From NCBI RefSeq assembly GCF_902806685.2, contig NC_048547.1, positions 13,961,196 through 14,025,195 of the forward strand: a stretch of 64,000 bases of DNA, written 5' to 3'. Origin of the DNA: Maniola hyperantus. Lineage: Eukaryota > Arthropoda > Insecta > Lepidoptera > Nymphalidae. The notes under the pieces were generated by a model, which made no database searches, was not told the origin of the DNA, and saw only the letters and a list, made by a program, of their open reading frames with translations. Positions 41,116-50,942 of this stretch are shown here, one piece after another (position 1 is the first letter of the stretch; each line of letters opens with the position of its first letter). Made by a program: the position numbers and the translations under genes.

Positions 41116-41399
41116 CAAATGTCCTAAATCAGCCAGGATGTTTTCTCCAGACTCCGTCCCACTTCCTTTTTGCCTTGTATCTTGCTTCGGATCATCAACT
41201 CTAAAATTAAAGGTACCCATATCTATAAAAAATTTATAGAACTATCTACCAAGTTCAGTGAAATTTCAACAAATTATAATTCTCGTTGTAACTCGGGAGC
41301 GAGTACGCCACGAGATACGATGATGTCACCCTCATATCTTTATTGTTTGCCAAGACTTGGGTGCACAGCTCAAACACACCGACTGTACCTATTTGTTAC

Positions 41400-41537
41400 T
41401 ATAGTCTGCGACAGATTGACATGGCAATCGGGGTATGAGGCGGTTCCCGCGCTCGCCCGCTCTGGGTTTGCGCAGGGCTATGCGGGTGTGCGAGGCGTTC
41501 CCTCCCCGATTGCAATCTCAACCTGACGCATACTATA
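41400..41537. mobile_element. GC-rich foldback MITE M5, complete
   Basis: TATAGTCTGCGACAGATTGA CATGGCAATCGGGG on the left is the inverse of CCCCGATTGCAATCTCAACC TGACGCATACTATA on the right, allowing mismatches. The inside is GC-rich (CCCGCGCTCGCCCGCTCTGG, GCGGGTGTGCGAGGCG). Copies at 18229, 59519 and 63345. Confidence 0.82.
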
Positions 41538-42144
41538 CATTATTAACCGACCACTGGAAATAAAAGAAGATACTTTATAGGTACTCTGACGTCAGATTTT
41601 TTACACCTTTATTACCTGTTATTTCCCAAAGCCACCATGATCCAAACAAACGTTCCTCCCAGTGTTGGGGACAATACGCAGAGAAACTTTCAGCCTTTAC
41701 CCTGCCGGTCACTTCGAAGAATCACGGATACGAACCGAATACGGATGAGTGCACAAATGTCATAAGGCAGCTTAGTAGGTAAATGGTGTCGTAGATTTAT
41801 CTTGTATACTAAATTACTCAGGATCTGTTTATACATGATCAGTTTACATGGCCTGAGTCACGAAAGTGGGATATGTACTTCGATAACACATTTGAGCCAA
41901 GGCTTCTCGTGAGGTCGACACGTCTTTTTGCCGTCGTAGTGATAAAATTACTAGTACAGTAATAATTGTAGTTAATTTTAACTGCGATGTTCGAGTTCTT
42001 GTTCCGTAGGTTTAGAAGTCGGAAATCGACGTTAGTATCGACAAATGAAAAAAATTCAAGTGAAGTGGTGAGTTATATAGAGTTTTTGAATATGTAAAAG
42101 TAAAGGTTCCGCTAAAATTATAATCCAATATTTCTTCTGTGGTA
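41538..42144. other. ERM intron, nothing recognised
   Basis: No supported gene or repeat family in this stretch. Confidence 0.35.
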
Positions 42145-42525
42145 CTGAAGGTGTTCAAAGTCGCTCAGCGAGCTACGGAGAGGGTTAGGAGTTTCCTTGA
42201 GGGATAAGATCCGAAATGAGGAGATCCGCAGGAGAACCAAGGTCACTGATATGGCCCAAACTATTAGCAAGCTGAAGTGACAGTGGGCAGGTCATGCCTG
42301 TCGTAGAGGCGATGGCCGTTGGAGCCGGAAAGTCCTTGAGTGGAGACCACGTTTAAGAAAGCGTAGTGTTGGACACCCTCCAGCTCGATGGGCCGACGAT
42401 ATAAAGAGGCTGGCGGGAAGTGGCTGGATGAGGAAGGCTGAGGACCGGGTGTGTTGGCGCTTTTAGGGAAGGCCTATGTCCAACAGTGGACGTCCACAGG
42501 CTGATGATAATGATTGAAGATGTTA
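42145..42525 (+). mobile_element. RTE-type LINE 3' fragment with stops
   Basis: Same family as 40395-40672 in forward orientation and extending further upstream (GATAAGATCCGAAATGAGGA, then AAGCTGAAGTGACAGTGGGC with TGA in place of the Trp codon). Several in-frame stops make it a clear pseudogene. Confidence 0.82.
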
Positions 42526-43112
42526 TATGATTCAGGACTTATCAATAGAAATAGAAAGATTTTATATTCTTGAATCGTCAAAAAAAATCTACCACTGGTT
42601 CTACCAATGTCCATTGCGTTGAAACTAAAAGTACAACAATGGCAATAGTGCTAATCTAATTAGCGTACAATCATGCTCACGTAGATTTGTAGCAAGATTA
42701 CTAGTTGCAATTCCGCGCTGAACAACCCGGCTGATCCTTTGCGCAAATATGAAATAGCTTGTCTGTCACCTGATGAGGCAATTAACCAAGGTGATTTACC
42801 GAGTATAAATTTAACGTTTATTACAAAAATTGTCGTAAATATTTTACCTACTCATACAAATTGCATAAGTTTCATTGTCAGAGATGCTATAAATGTCCAT
42901 AATTTATCTAATAGGCGTACTTGGAAGATGTTTATCTCTAATAGCCTGACCTTCAATGCACAGATACATCTTACCTGTAAGATTAGTATTTTTTTGTAAT
43001 TTATTTCCTCATACTACTGCGAGAGCTTAGTGCTAACATAACCTACGCACCTACTACATTTAAATAAGTTTGCCATTAATTATTGTCAAATGATTTTTAG
43101 GTATGATCCAAA
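42526..43112. other. ERM intron, nothing recognised
   Basis: An 86-codon frame at 42739-42999 shows no domain or coding-like composition. Confidence 0.35.
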
Positions 43113-43395
43113 ATTTCTTCCTTAAGGCCCAAGATACGGGTCTGCCAGATAAATTCAAATTTAATTTGGTTTTTGCAATTTGTAAACTAATACGACAAAG
43201 TAGGCTTATGGCATTCAAATTGAGCCCCCTAGCAGTATCATCTTCACAGGCTTATATATACAAATCTTCACTTGAAAGTGTCCAGTTTAAGAAATTAGTC
43301 AAAATAATGAGTTTGAGGTGAGCTACTCACAAATTAGTCATTATTTTGACTAATTTCTTAAACTAGACACTTTCAAGTAAATATTTTTAATTTTT
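43113..43395. repeat. repeat H with long inverted repeat
   Basis: Shares TATGGCATTCAAATTGAGCC, TAGCAGTATCATCTTCACAG and GCTTATATATACAAATCTT with 47287-47525. Bases 43270-43310 and 43338-43378 form a 41-bp inverted repeat (ACTTGAAAGTGTCCAGTTTA) with one mismatch and a 27-base loop. Confidence 0.8.
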
Positions 43396-43695
43396 TAAGA
43401 ATAAAACTTCAAGTACTGTATAATCATTACAAAATGATTATCAACCATTCTTGGTATTACAATTGGATAACAGTGTCGCATATTCTATCCGCTATTCGCT
43501 GTTGTAACTTGTAAATGTAATGCAGAAAATTGCTAAATCCTGGCGCACACATCCGTCGACGTTTACACTGATAAGTCTGTAGATTGTCGCTAGGTCTCTT
43601 ATCTTCAGCTTGCATTGCATTCGCTGAATCATTGTGCTCAAGATTACCTGCTATTTCTCCTTTCTTGAAGGCGCTAGAACTAGATTTGTCATCAT

Positions 43696-43910
43696 CAGGT
43701 ACCCATATTATAAATGCGAAAGTGTTTGTTTGTTGGTTTGTCCTTCAATCGCGTCGCAACGGACCAACGACTTGACGTGATTTTTTGCATGGGTTTAGTC
43801 GAAGTCCTGGAGAGTGACATAGGCTACTTTTTATCTCGGAAAATCAACGAGTTCCCACGGGATTTTTAAAAACCTAAATCCACGCGAACGAAGTCGCGGG
43901 CATCAGCTAG
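43696..43910 (+). mobile_element. Helitron-like element, family B, complete
   Basis: ATATTATAAATGCGAAAGTG, GTCGCAACGGACCAACGACT, GGAGAGTGACATAGGCTACT, ATCCACGCGAACGAAGTCGC hairpin and GGGCATCAGCTAG. It is directly followed by a family C element. Confidence 0.85.
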
Positions 43911-44116
43911 TCTATCTATAATATAAAAATGAATCACCAAATGTGTTGGTCATCGCAAATCTCGAGAACCGCTGAACCGATTTCGCTAATTCTTTTTCGC
44001 TTTTATAATATTCCTTGAAGTACGAGGAAGGTTCTTACGGAGAGAAAAATTTAATTCAACCTCCCCCTCAATTTTCTAAACTCCATCCGAGCGAAGCCGG
44101 GGCGGTTCAGCTAGTA
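43911..44116 (+). mobile_element. Helitron-like element, family C
   Basis: TCTATCTATAATATAAAAAT, GAATCACCAAATGTGTTGGT, GAACCGCTGAACCGATTTCG and GCGAAGCCGGGGCGGTTCAGCTAGT. Its TC follows the CTAG of the B element without a gap. Confidence 0.8.
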
Positions 44117-44395
44117 GTTTATATATTTTTCAAAATCATGTCAGCAGGCTAAACATTTAATAAAATTTACTTCAAGTCCAAGTCACGCCATTATTCTTTT
44201 ACGGAATTGGATTTATTTTCTCGCATTGAAATAGATTTTCTTTTCAATATTATTTTTTTATTACAATAAACCGGTCTTATCAAAGGAATGTTGGTGAGAA
44301 ATCCAATATGGCAGTTATAGGAACAACGAAGATACGCAAAGTAAAAATTTACATAAATCTGTTGAGTTCTAGAGCAAATAAAACATATTATCAAG

Positions 44396-44641
44396 CTAGC
44401 TGACCTACCCCGGCTTCGCTCGAGTGGAATTTTTGAAAGTCGGTGAGCTGGTGACTACACAAATTTCCAACCCCTATTTCAGCCCTTAGGTGTTGAATTT
44501 TCAAAAATCCTTTCTTAGCGGATGTCTACGTCATAATAGCTACCTGCATGCCAAATTTAAGCCTGATCCGTCCAGTAGTTTGAGCTGTGTGTTGATAGAT
44601 CAGTCAGTCAGTCAGTCACCTTTTCCTTTTATATATTTAGA
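44396..44641 (-). mobile_element. Helitron-like family A with a different 3' end
   Basis: The hairpin end reads CTAGCTGACCTACCCCGGCT TCGCTCGAGTGG, as in Lep1-type ends, while the body (AACCCCTATTTCAGCCC, TAGCTACCTGCATGCCAAAT, four TCAG) is family A. A chimera or 3'-end replacement. Confidence 0.75.
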
Positions 44642-45017
44642 TTTAGAAGTATTTAGATTAAGCAATGAACTATTCGTACGTAGTAGTATTTGTAAGAGGT
44701 GTAGTTTTTCAGCTTTACTTTTTCATGAATAACCAAGTGACTCATTTTGGCAACCCCTTTGCAAAATTAATGCATAATGATAAACTCAAATTTGGTTTTG
44801 AATAATAAGCAGACCGTGATTGTGCGCGGGAGCAGGCGAGGTCACACAAGTGATTCACTAAATTGTAAAGTGAATTGATCAAGGATCGATTCCGATTTAT
44901 TTGATGCGGGTCATAAATGATGCGACTAAAGCCCTCGACAGATCTGCCAACAAGTTGGCTATCAAATGTCAATACGTTACTGGTGACTAAGTAATTGATC
45001 AGTAGCCACTTTTTCCG
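44642..45017. other. ERM intron, nothing recognised
   Basis: No supported feature. Confidence 0.35.
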
Positions 45018-45655
45018 TACCTCAAAAGGAAAAACGGAACCCTTATAGAATCTATATTTTTATAATTTTTTAGTGTTTACCTACACTTCAAGGAAATTAC
45101 TAAATAATTTTAAACAGTCGCTTCAGTACTGAGTTAACATACATATCACCAATTTCGTCACTGGCAGTAAGCGAGACCGTGGCCGAATGGTCAAGGCATC
45201 GGGCGCGAACCCAGAAGATGCAGGTTCGATTCCTGCCGGTCACGCAATTTTTGATATGTATTTAAAATTATTTAGTAATTTCCTTATAGAATCACTCTGT
45301 TGTCTGTCTGTCAAGAAACCTACAGGCTACCTACTTCCCGTTGACCTAGAATCATGAAATTTGGCAGGTAGGTATGTCTTATAGCAGACATTAGGGGGAA
45401 AATCTGAAAACCGTGAATTTGTGGTCATATCACGAAAAAAAAAAAATTAGTATTTTCAACTTTTGAAATAGAATGACTATATCAAGTGGGGTATCATATG
45501 AAAGGGGTATCATCATTTAAACATTCTAAAACAGATTTTTATTTATTTTTATGCATAATAGTTTTTGATTTATCGTGCAAAATGTCGAAAAAGTACGATT
45601 GAAATACGGAACCTTGCGCGAGTCTGACTCGCACTTGGCCGGTTTTTTTATAGTA
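45018..45655 (+). mobile_element. interspersed repeat family E, split by a SINE
   Basis: CCGTACCTCAAAAGGAAAAA CGGAACCCTTATAGAATC on the left continues as CACTCTGTTGTCTGTCTGTC on the right after a 12-base duplication. It ends GAGTCTGACTCGCACTTGGC CGG and a T run. Confidence 0.82.
45053..45281 (+). mobile_element. tRNA-like SINE, family S4, with 12-bp target duplication
   Basis: Flanked by CCTTATAGAATC at 45041-45052 and 45282-45293. The tRNA-like core 45173-45243 has A box TGGCCGAATGGTCAAGGC, B box GCAGGTTCGATTCCTGC and a nearly paired acceptor (GAGACCG/CGGTCAC). The anticodon loop lacks U33, so it is not a working tRNA. About 115 unusual bases precede the tRNA-like part. Confidence 0.82.
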
Positions 45656-46020
45656 CTGCAGAATAAAGCATAATTCATTCATTCATTCATACTTCTGTAT
45701 GATAGCAGTCAGCGCATGCCTATTTAGAAAAAAAGTTGACAAGTCTGTAGATGCAATTCGATGTGGGTCGTAATAGTAACTAATGCAGCTAATAATGGGG
45801 GAAGATTGTTGAATCATGGCTCGACGCCGACCTCCAAACATAACGATGAATGAACGCGAAGGCGCATTGTTAACTGATAATATCTTACACGATACTATTG
45901 TTCCCAGATTTACGATCGCATGATGATTATAAACTAACCTCTAACTACACTATACTAGGAATAGTTTTGAGCGAAAACAAAATGAGCTTCAATCAAAATG
46001 CAAACCGAGATGCAAAAATA
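45656..46020. other. ERM intron, nothing recognised
   Basis: An (ATTC)n run lies at about 45674-45690; nothing else is recognised. Confidence 0.4.
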
Positions 46021-46222
46021 TCTCTATAGTATATAAAAATGAATCGCTAAATGTGTTGCCGATCGCAAATCTCGAGAACAGCTGAACCGATTTCGCTAGT
46101 TCTTTTTTCATAATACATATTCCTTGAAGTACGCGGATGATTCTTACGGAGAGAAAAATTTAAAAAAAATCCTGAAAAAGAATCTACTGTTAGGCGGTAC
46201 GAAGTTCGCCGGGGCAGCTAGT
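46021..46222 (+). mobile_element. Helitron-like element, family C, complete
   Basis: TCTCTATAGTATATAAAAAT, GAATCGCTAAATGTGTTGCC, AAGAATCTACTGTTAGGCGG and GAAGTTCGCCGGGGCAGCTAGT. It abuts a reversed S4 SINE. Confidence 0.82.
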
Positions 46223-46392
46223 TGTAAATAATTTTAAATATCTACATATCAAAAATTGCGGAACCGACAGGATTCGAAATTGCGTCTCCTGGGATCGCGC
46301 CCGACGCTCTGACCGCTAGGCCACGGTTCGATTGCTGCCAGTGACGAAATTTGTGATAATTATGTATGTTCACTCAGTACTGAAGCGACTGG
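46223..46392 (-). mobile_element. tRNA-like SINE, family S4, second copy
   Basis: On the minus strand CAGTCGCTTCAGTACTGAGT, GAACCGTGGCCTAGCGGTCA (A box), TTTCGAATCCTGTCGGTTCC (B box) and CAATTTTTGATATGTA. Its left flank differs from the copy at 45053. Confidence 0.78.
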
Positions 46393-46498
46393 TTAATGCC
46401 ATCCTGTCGGTTATATATATTTCACAAGTATGGATAAAAAAAAAATTAGAATAGGCCACGCAATTTTGACTTTGTATAGCTTTAGATGGTATTGATTT
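46393..46498. other. short unannotated spacer
   Basis: AT-rich spacer before a poly(T)-marked retroelement insertion. Confidence 0.4.
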
Positions 46499-46512
46499 AA
46501 GTAACGGAACCT

Positions 46513-46854
46513 TTTTTTTTTTTTTTTCCGCTGGTAAAAATGCTATTAGGCATGCCGCACAAGGGCGGGTATGTGGGACTCACTCGCGGTTTTTTTTAAC
46601 CGCCATCAGCATACCCACTAAAAAAAACCCAGCGGTGCCGTCCGCGTCAAGTATAAGACGTCTCAGGATCCCGGATATCGGATGCGACTGAGACGTCCAG
46701 GCGTTGGGCCGGCACAAGTTTACTCCCAATATCTAGGGCAGTAGAAGGTGAGCATACTGTCTCCTTCTCCTCCCCTGTCTTCTTCTGCGGAGCGGGTGGG
46801 CGTCGGCGTCCAGCTCTCGTTCCCGCTCCGCGGCCTCCTTCAGTGATATGACAG
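46513..46854 (-). mobile_element. 5'-truncated poly(A) retroelement with 14-bp target duplication
   Basis: A run of T at 46512-46528 (a poly(A) tail on the minus strand) and the duplication AAGTAACGGAACCT at 46499-46512 and 46855-46868 mark the insertion. The interior is GC-rich; its minus-strand 76-codon frame (EGGRGAGTRAGRRRPPAP) has no domain I recognise and may be part of ORF1 or a 3' UTR. Confidence 0.82.
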
Positions 46855-46868
46855 AAGTAACGGAACCT

Positions 46869-47286
46869 AAAATTCATATCAAGGAGAACGTTATTAGCTA
46901 ATATGGCGTCTAAAACTAGATTAGAACATTAGAACGAAATCAATTTCCAAATACATATTACACGCTTTGATAAGATACGTTATCACTATCAGAGGTAACC
47001 GACCGAACCGAACTTTCATAAGAATCATAAGTACTTTTGTATATTGAAAAACATATTCCCGAATATCGATGATCACAGCCGGTTTGTTTCTGTGGAGTGA
47101 GAAATTAAACTTTGCTGCTGTTTCATAATGAAAACCAACTTGCAGGGTTCTCAAAGATAAAAACAATATGACTATCGAACGCATAATAGTAGATTGTACA
47201 ACAAGGGCATAAAATGGGCTTTATGACCGAGTTATACACTCTGCCTTTCATTTCGATTGCGAGAAAAGGAAACAATAATATTATTA
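46869..47286. other. ERM intron, nothing recognised
   Basis: Two overlapping minus-strand frames of about 90 codons show no recognisable domain. Confidence 0.35.
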
Positions 47287-47525
47287 TAAGTGCATGTCTT
47301 AAGGTGGAAGACACCGTCTGCCCGCGAAATTCAAATTCATTTTGGTTTTTGCTTTTGACAATTTGTACACTAATGCGACAATGTAGACTTATGGCATTCA
47401 AATTGAGCCCCTAGCAGTATCATCTTCACAGGCTTATATATACAAATCTTTACTTGAAAGTGTCCAGTTTAAGAAATTAGTCAAAATAATGAGTTAAACG
47501 TGAGCTACTCACAAATTAGTAAATA
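47287..47525. repeat. repeat H, second copy
   Basis: Shares about 230 bases with 43113-43340 in the same orientation, including the left arm of the inverted repeat, but stops at AGCTACTCACAAATTAGT, so the right arm is missing. Confidence 0.8.
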
Positions 47526-47800
47526 ACCCGAAAACATTGCTAACATTAGTTTTTAATTCATGAATCGGTAGTAGAAGCGAGGTTTGTAAAATATAACAAA
47601 TGACACAATCGTCGCCCGGAAGATCACATCCGTTTGGCAGAAGTCTCAGTGTAAATATAGATACAAAACAAATTGCATCTATTTCTGAACGGATTCTCCC
47701 TTTTCAAGTTTATTTCTGTTTCTCGTCTTAATTATTTTAATATTTGGATGTTTTTGAAGTGTGTTGAAATAGTTATGTACGGGTCAATTCATAAGGAAAT

Positions 47801-48210
47801 CTCTATTATATAATAATGAATCGCTGAATGTGTTGCTAAGCGCAAATCTCGAGAACAGCTGAACCGATTTCGCTAATTCTTTTTTTATAATATTCCTTGA
47901 AGTATGATGATGGTTCTTACGGAGAGAAAAATTTAAAAAATTGCCTGAAAAAGTCTAAAAACAACACTTCTAAATTCTCCCATACCAAAGATTCGTAATA
48001 ATACTAATTCGTAATAAGTCAATTGAACTTTAATACCATACCATAAAATTTTAGTGTTAGTGGAGGGGTTCCGGGAAGGCAAAACAATTTTTTTTTTCTT
48101 TTTTCATCTTACTAGCTGACCCGGCGCGGTGTCCCGAATAGCAGAATAGGTATTAAAAAAAATTAAAGAATCGACTGTTAGGCGGTACGAAGTTCGCCGG
48201 GTCAGCTAGT
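47801..48210 (+). mobile_element. Helitron-like family C, interrupted
   Basis: ATCTCTATTATATAATAATG, GAACAGCTGAACCGATTTCG and GAGAGAAAAATTTAAAAAAT on the left; AAAGAATCGACTGTTAGGCG and GTTCGCCGGGTCAGCTAGT on the right. About 200 bases between include TACTAGCTGACCCGGCGCGG, a reversed CTAG end, so another Helitron-like piece is nested here. Confidence 0.75.
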
Positions 48211-48214
48211 ATCA

Positions 48215-48270
48215 TAATCCTAAAAGGGTTCCGTTTTTTCTTTTGAGGTACGGAACCCTAAAAAGGATCC
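48215..48270. mobile_element. family E terminal fragments, inverted
   Basis: AAGGGTTCCGTTTTTTCTTT and GAGGTACGGAACCCTAAAA: the start of family E in reverse. Confidence 0.5.
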
Positions 48271-48940
48271 CGGATGGGTTCGGAACTAGTCGGGCTTACG
48301 TCGACTAAATAAGTGGGTATAGCTGGAACACTGGACTGGGAAGAACCTATATTTATAATGAAAATCACTCACGATAGTTTAAACGCTATGAAGAATTTTC
48401 CTAATAGTTTCGAGGTGTACCTACTTGTTATTAGGTGTGCTGTATGTTAGTAGTTTTCTGTACGTACTTAGTAATGTAAAAGTTGTATTTTAACTTATTT
48501 TATTGCGCTTATCTTGCGTATTTTATGTCTGTAATTGTGCATTCTTAGCGATAATCAGCTCTAATTAGTGTAAATAGTTCGAAGTTACGATTTCTGTGTT
48601 TCAAAACAGCCTTTATGGCTAAATTGTAAATTTATTCACAACTCTCTATCTCCCCTACATGGTATTAATTAAAATATGGCTCATTTTAGTTGCTAAGTTT
48701 TTACCTTTATATTATAGTGAAAGTTCCAGCTATATTTTGTAGTTTCCGTAAAACTGCTGTGAGGAAATACTTATACAGTATCTTTACTATGTACATAATA
48801 TTATTATATTCAAATACGAAAGTACGCGTTAAACACATACATTATACCCAAAAAACCTCGTAACACAGATGTCTTATATTATTTTACCTCATTAAATCTT
48901 ATATTTCCTGAAAGCTGTAGACTAGTGCATTAATTGTTCA
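48271..48940. other. ERM intron, nothing recognised
   Basis: AT-rich; no ORF or repeat recognised. Confidence 0.4.
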
Positions 48941-49133
48941 AGAGCCTCAATAGCTCAACCAATAAAGGAGTGGGCTGAAAACCCCACAATGTGGTGGACG
49001 ACGAGGTGTCGACGCGACGGTTCAAACCCTGCCCGTTGCACTATAATTGTCGCACCTACTCCTAGCACAAGCTTGACGCTTAGTTGGAGAGGAAAGGGGA
49101 ATATTATTCATTTAAGATGGCTAATATTCTTTA
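48941..49133 (+). mobile_element. tRNA-Phe-derived SINE, copy 4, with insertion
   Basis: AGAGCCTCAATAGCTCAACC to GGGCTGAAAAC, then an extra stretch of about 25-30 bases (CCACAATGTGGTGGACGACG), then GACGGTTCAAACCCTGCCCG and the usual tail to ATGGCTAATATTCTTT. The insertion falls after the anticodon loop. Confidence 0.85.
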
Positions 49134-49169
49134 TTATAAATAAATTAATTATTTAATTAATCTCAAAGT

Positions 49170-49470
49170 AAAAAACTAGCTTCCCTCGGGTGTAAACCTG
49201 GGTGTGAAAAATCCGGTTTCACTCGGCTGTAATTTCGAAAAATCCTTTCTTAGTGGGGGGCCTACGTTTCTAGTTAGTCAATCACTAACTATAGTTTCGA
49301 AATATCTGCATAACGAAATTACCACTGACTGACTAACTGACAGATAACACAGTATAAACCGGTAGATCTAGAAACATGAAATTTCGCACAGGAAATCCTT
49401 ATATAACGTAAGTGAGCACTAAAGGAAGGATTTTTGAAATAGGGGATGGTGGGAAGTCCCATTGAGCACG
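49170..49470 (-). mobile_element. decayed Helitron-like element
   Basis: ACTAGCTTCCCTCGGGTGTA, GAAAAATCCTTTCTTAGTGG, CCTACGTTTCTAGTTAGTCA and ACTGACTGACTAACTGACAG follow family A order loosely. It ends about 40 bases before the ERM exon. Confidence 0.45.
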
Positions 49471-49511
49471 CGGCCAGTGTACCTACTAATAAATTGTAAT
49501 GTCAATTACAG

Positions 49512-49691
49512 ATGAACGTCCGGGTGACGACGATGGACGCGGAGCTGGAGTTCGCGATCCAGCAGACCACCACGGGCAAGCAACTCTTCGACCAGGTGGT
49601 GAAGACCATCGGCCTGCGCGAGGTCTGGTTCTTCGGCCTCCAGTACACCGACTCCAAGGGCGACCTCACGTGGATTAAGCTCTACAAGAAG
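49512..49691 (+). CDS. Moe: ERM (moesin) common exon, start of FERM domain
   Basis: ERM proteins link cortical actin to membrane proteins through an N-terminal FERM domain and a C-terminal actin-binding tail. This 180-base exon encodes 60 residues, MNVRVTTMDAELEFAIQQTT through KGDLTWIKLYKK, the first part of the F1 ubiquitin-like lobe and almost identical to moesin/ezrin/radixin. The acceptor ATTACAG and donor GTTAGT give phase 0 at both ends. The codons are GC-rich, unlike the flanking DNA. No later FERM exon appears in the remaining 14 kb, so the gene continues past the window. Insects have a single ERM gene, hence the symbol. Confidence 0.95.
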
Positions 49692-50194
49692 GTTAGTAGT
49701 TTGTTTACTTTGATCACTCATATCTAGTAAGAGATGTTTTAATTGTCCATGCTTAGGTCATAAGGTGAAAATATGTAACTTTCATAACTAGTGCGGTATA
49801 CTATACAATGTCAACTGGACATGATTCCTAGATTTAGACTTAAAGTTTACTACGTCTAATAGAAGATTTGATTGTCTTAATTGCTCATGCCTAGATCATA
49901 AGATGAAACTGTGTAATTTTATCGGTGAAATATCGGACTGAAAATATGACAATTCCTCCTAGATTTTTTTAAACGGATCTGTTTACTAGAGATAATTAAA
50001 AGGTCGGTTAGTGATTACATGTTAAAAATTCCAGAATTACTTTCATTCCAAGATATAAATTCATTTAAGTAGGTAACTACAATAATTATTATTATAGAAA
50101 ACATGAGTAGGAAAATAATGTAATAGCCGAATAATCTTTAGTCACCTTTCTTTATGTACAAAAGTTTCGAAACTCTTACTTTTATATTATTAAA
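49692..50194. other. ERM intron start, nothing recognised
   Basis: AT-rich intron after the donor GTTAGT; imperfect direct repeats (AATTGTCCATGCTTAGGTCA / AATTGCTCATGCCTAGATCA) at 49741 and 49879. Confidence 0.45.
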
Positions 50195-50690
50195 CACTGA
50201 CGCTGATTTTGTTGTTTTTCGCTAAACTAAATTTAGAGTATCTGCATCCTCTTCTTTTTAATATTGTTAAAAAAGGACGGAACATGAATTCAAAGACTCT
50301 ACTTTACTTCTTGACTTTACATTTAAAGACTCTAAATTTTATTGCACGCTACAAATTTAAACGATACGCTCGCGACTGGCAGCTTAAGTCACGAGGTTTG
50401 ACGGCTCTAAATTAAACTTAAAAATGAGGATTCTCTTGTACACAATCTCTAAACTAAACTAAATTAACGTCATGTCTAAATCTAGTGCTATTCTTTTCCG
50501 CAAGCAACATTTTGAAAGGGATAGCAATAGATTTAGACGTGCCATTTTAGTTTAATTTAGAGATTGTGTACAAAGGAATTAGCCACACTGTCAAACTATG
50601 TCTGTCCTTTTCATATTACATTAGTAAAAAGAGGATGTGAATGCTCTAAAATTTAGTTGTGCTCAGAATCAGTACCAATCTTACAGTAAG
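50195..50690. mobile_element. foldback MITE M4 interrupted by MITE M3
   Basis: TAAATTTAGAGTATCTGCAT CCTCTTC on the left pairs with GAGGATGTGAATGCTCTAAA ATTTA on the right, as at 15757-16047. The M3 element at 50436-50573 sits in its right half. Confidence 0.78.
50436..50573. mobile_element. palindromic MITE M3, complete
   Basis: TTGTACACAATCTCTAAACT and AATTTAGAGATTGTGTACAA are inverted ends. The symmetry continues with TGTCTAAATCTAGTGCTATTC / GATAGCAATAGATTTAGACG. The centre is TTTTCCGCAAGCAACATTTT. Confidence 0.85.
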
Positions 50691-50797
50691 TAATTTTAGT
50701 TCAGTGTTCACCTTTATTTGACTTTCCGTTTTTATGCTCTCATACATAATATTATGTTCCTGAACATGCGCAGGCGTCTGAAGACTTATTTTTAGCT

Positions 50798-50942
50798 GTA
50801 ACACTGGTCATACACCATCAAGTTTGCAGCGGACTTGAAGCGTCCAGTCGACTGATAGCCATACACCGTCAAGTTTACTGGACGCCACTTCAAGCCCGCT
50901 GCAAACTTGACAGTAAACTTGACCGTGTGTGGCCAGCGTAAC
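50798..50942. mobile_element. palindromic MITE (family M9)
   Basis: ACACTGGTCATACACCATCA and TGACCGTGTGTGGCCAGCGT are inverted ends. Inside, AGTTTGCAGCGGACTTGAAG CGTCC pairs with GGACGCCACTTCAAGCCCGC TGCAAACT. Confidence 0.8.

Noticed and set aside
45173..45243. Possible functional tRNA gene
   Set aside because: A and B boxes and the T-arm are good, but the acceptor has a mismatch, the anticodon loop lacks U33 and it lies inside a repeated element with a target duplication; called SINE S4 instead.
49506..49721. Minus-strand ORF over the ERM exon
   Set aside because: Antisense shadow of the 49512-49691 exon.
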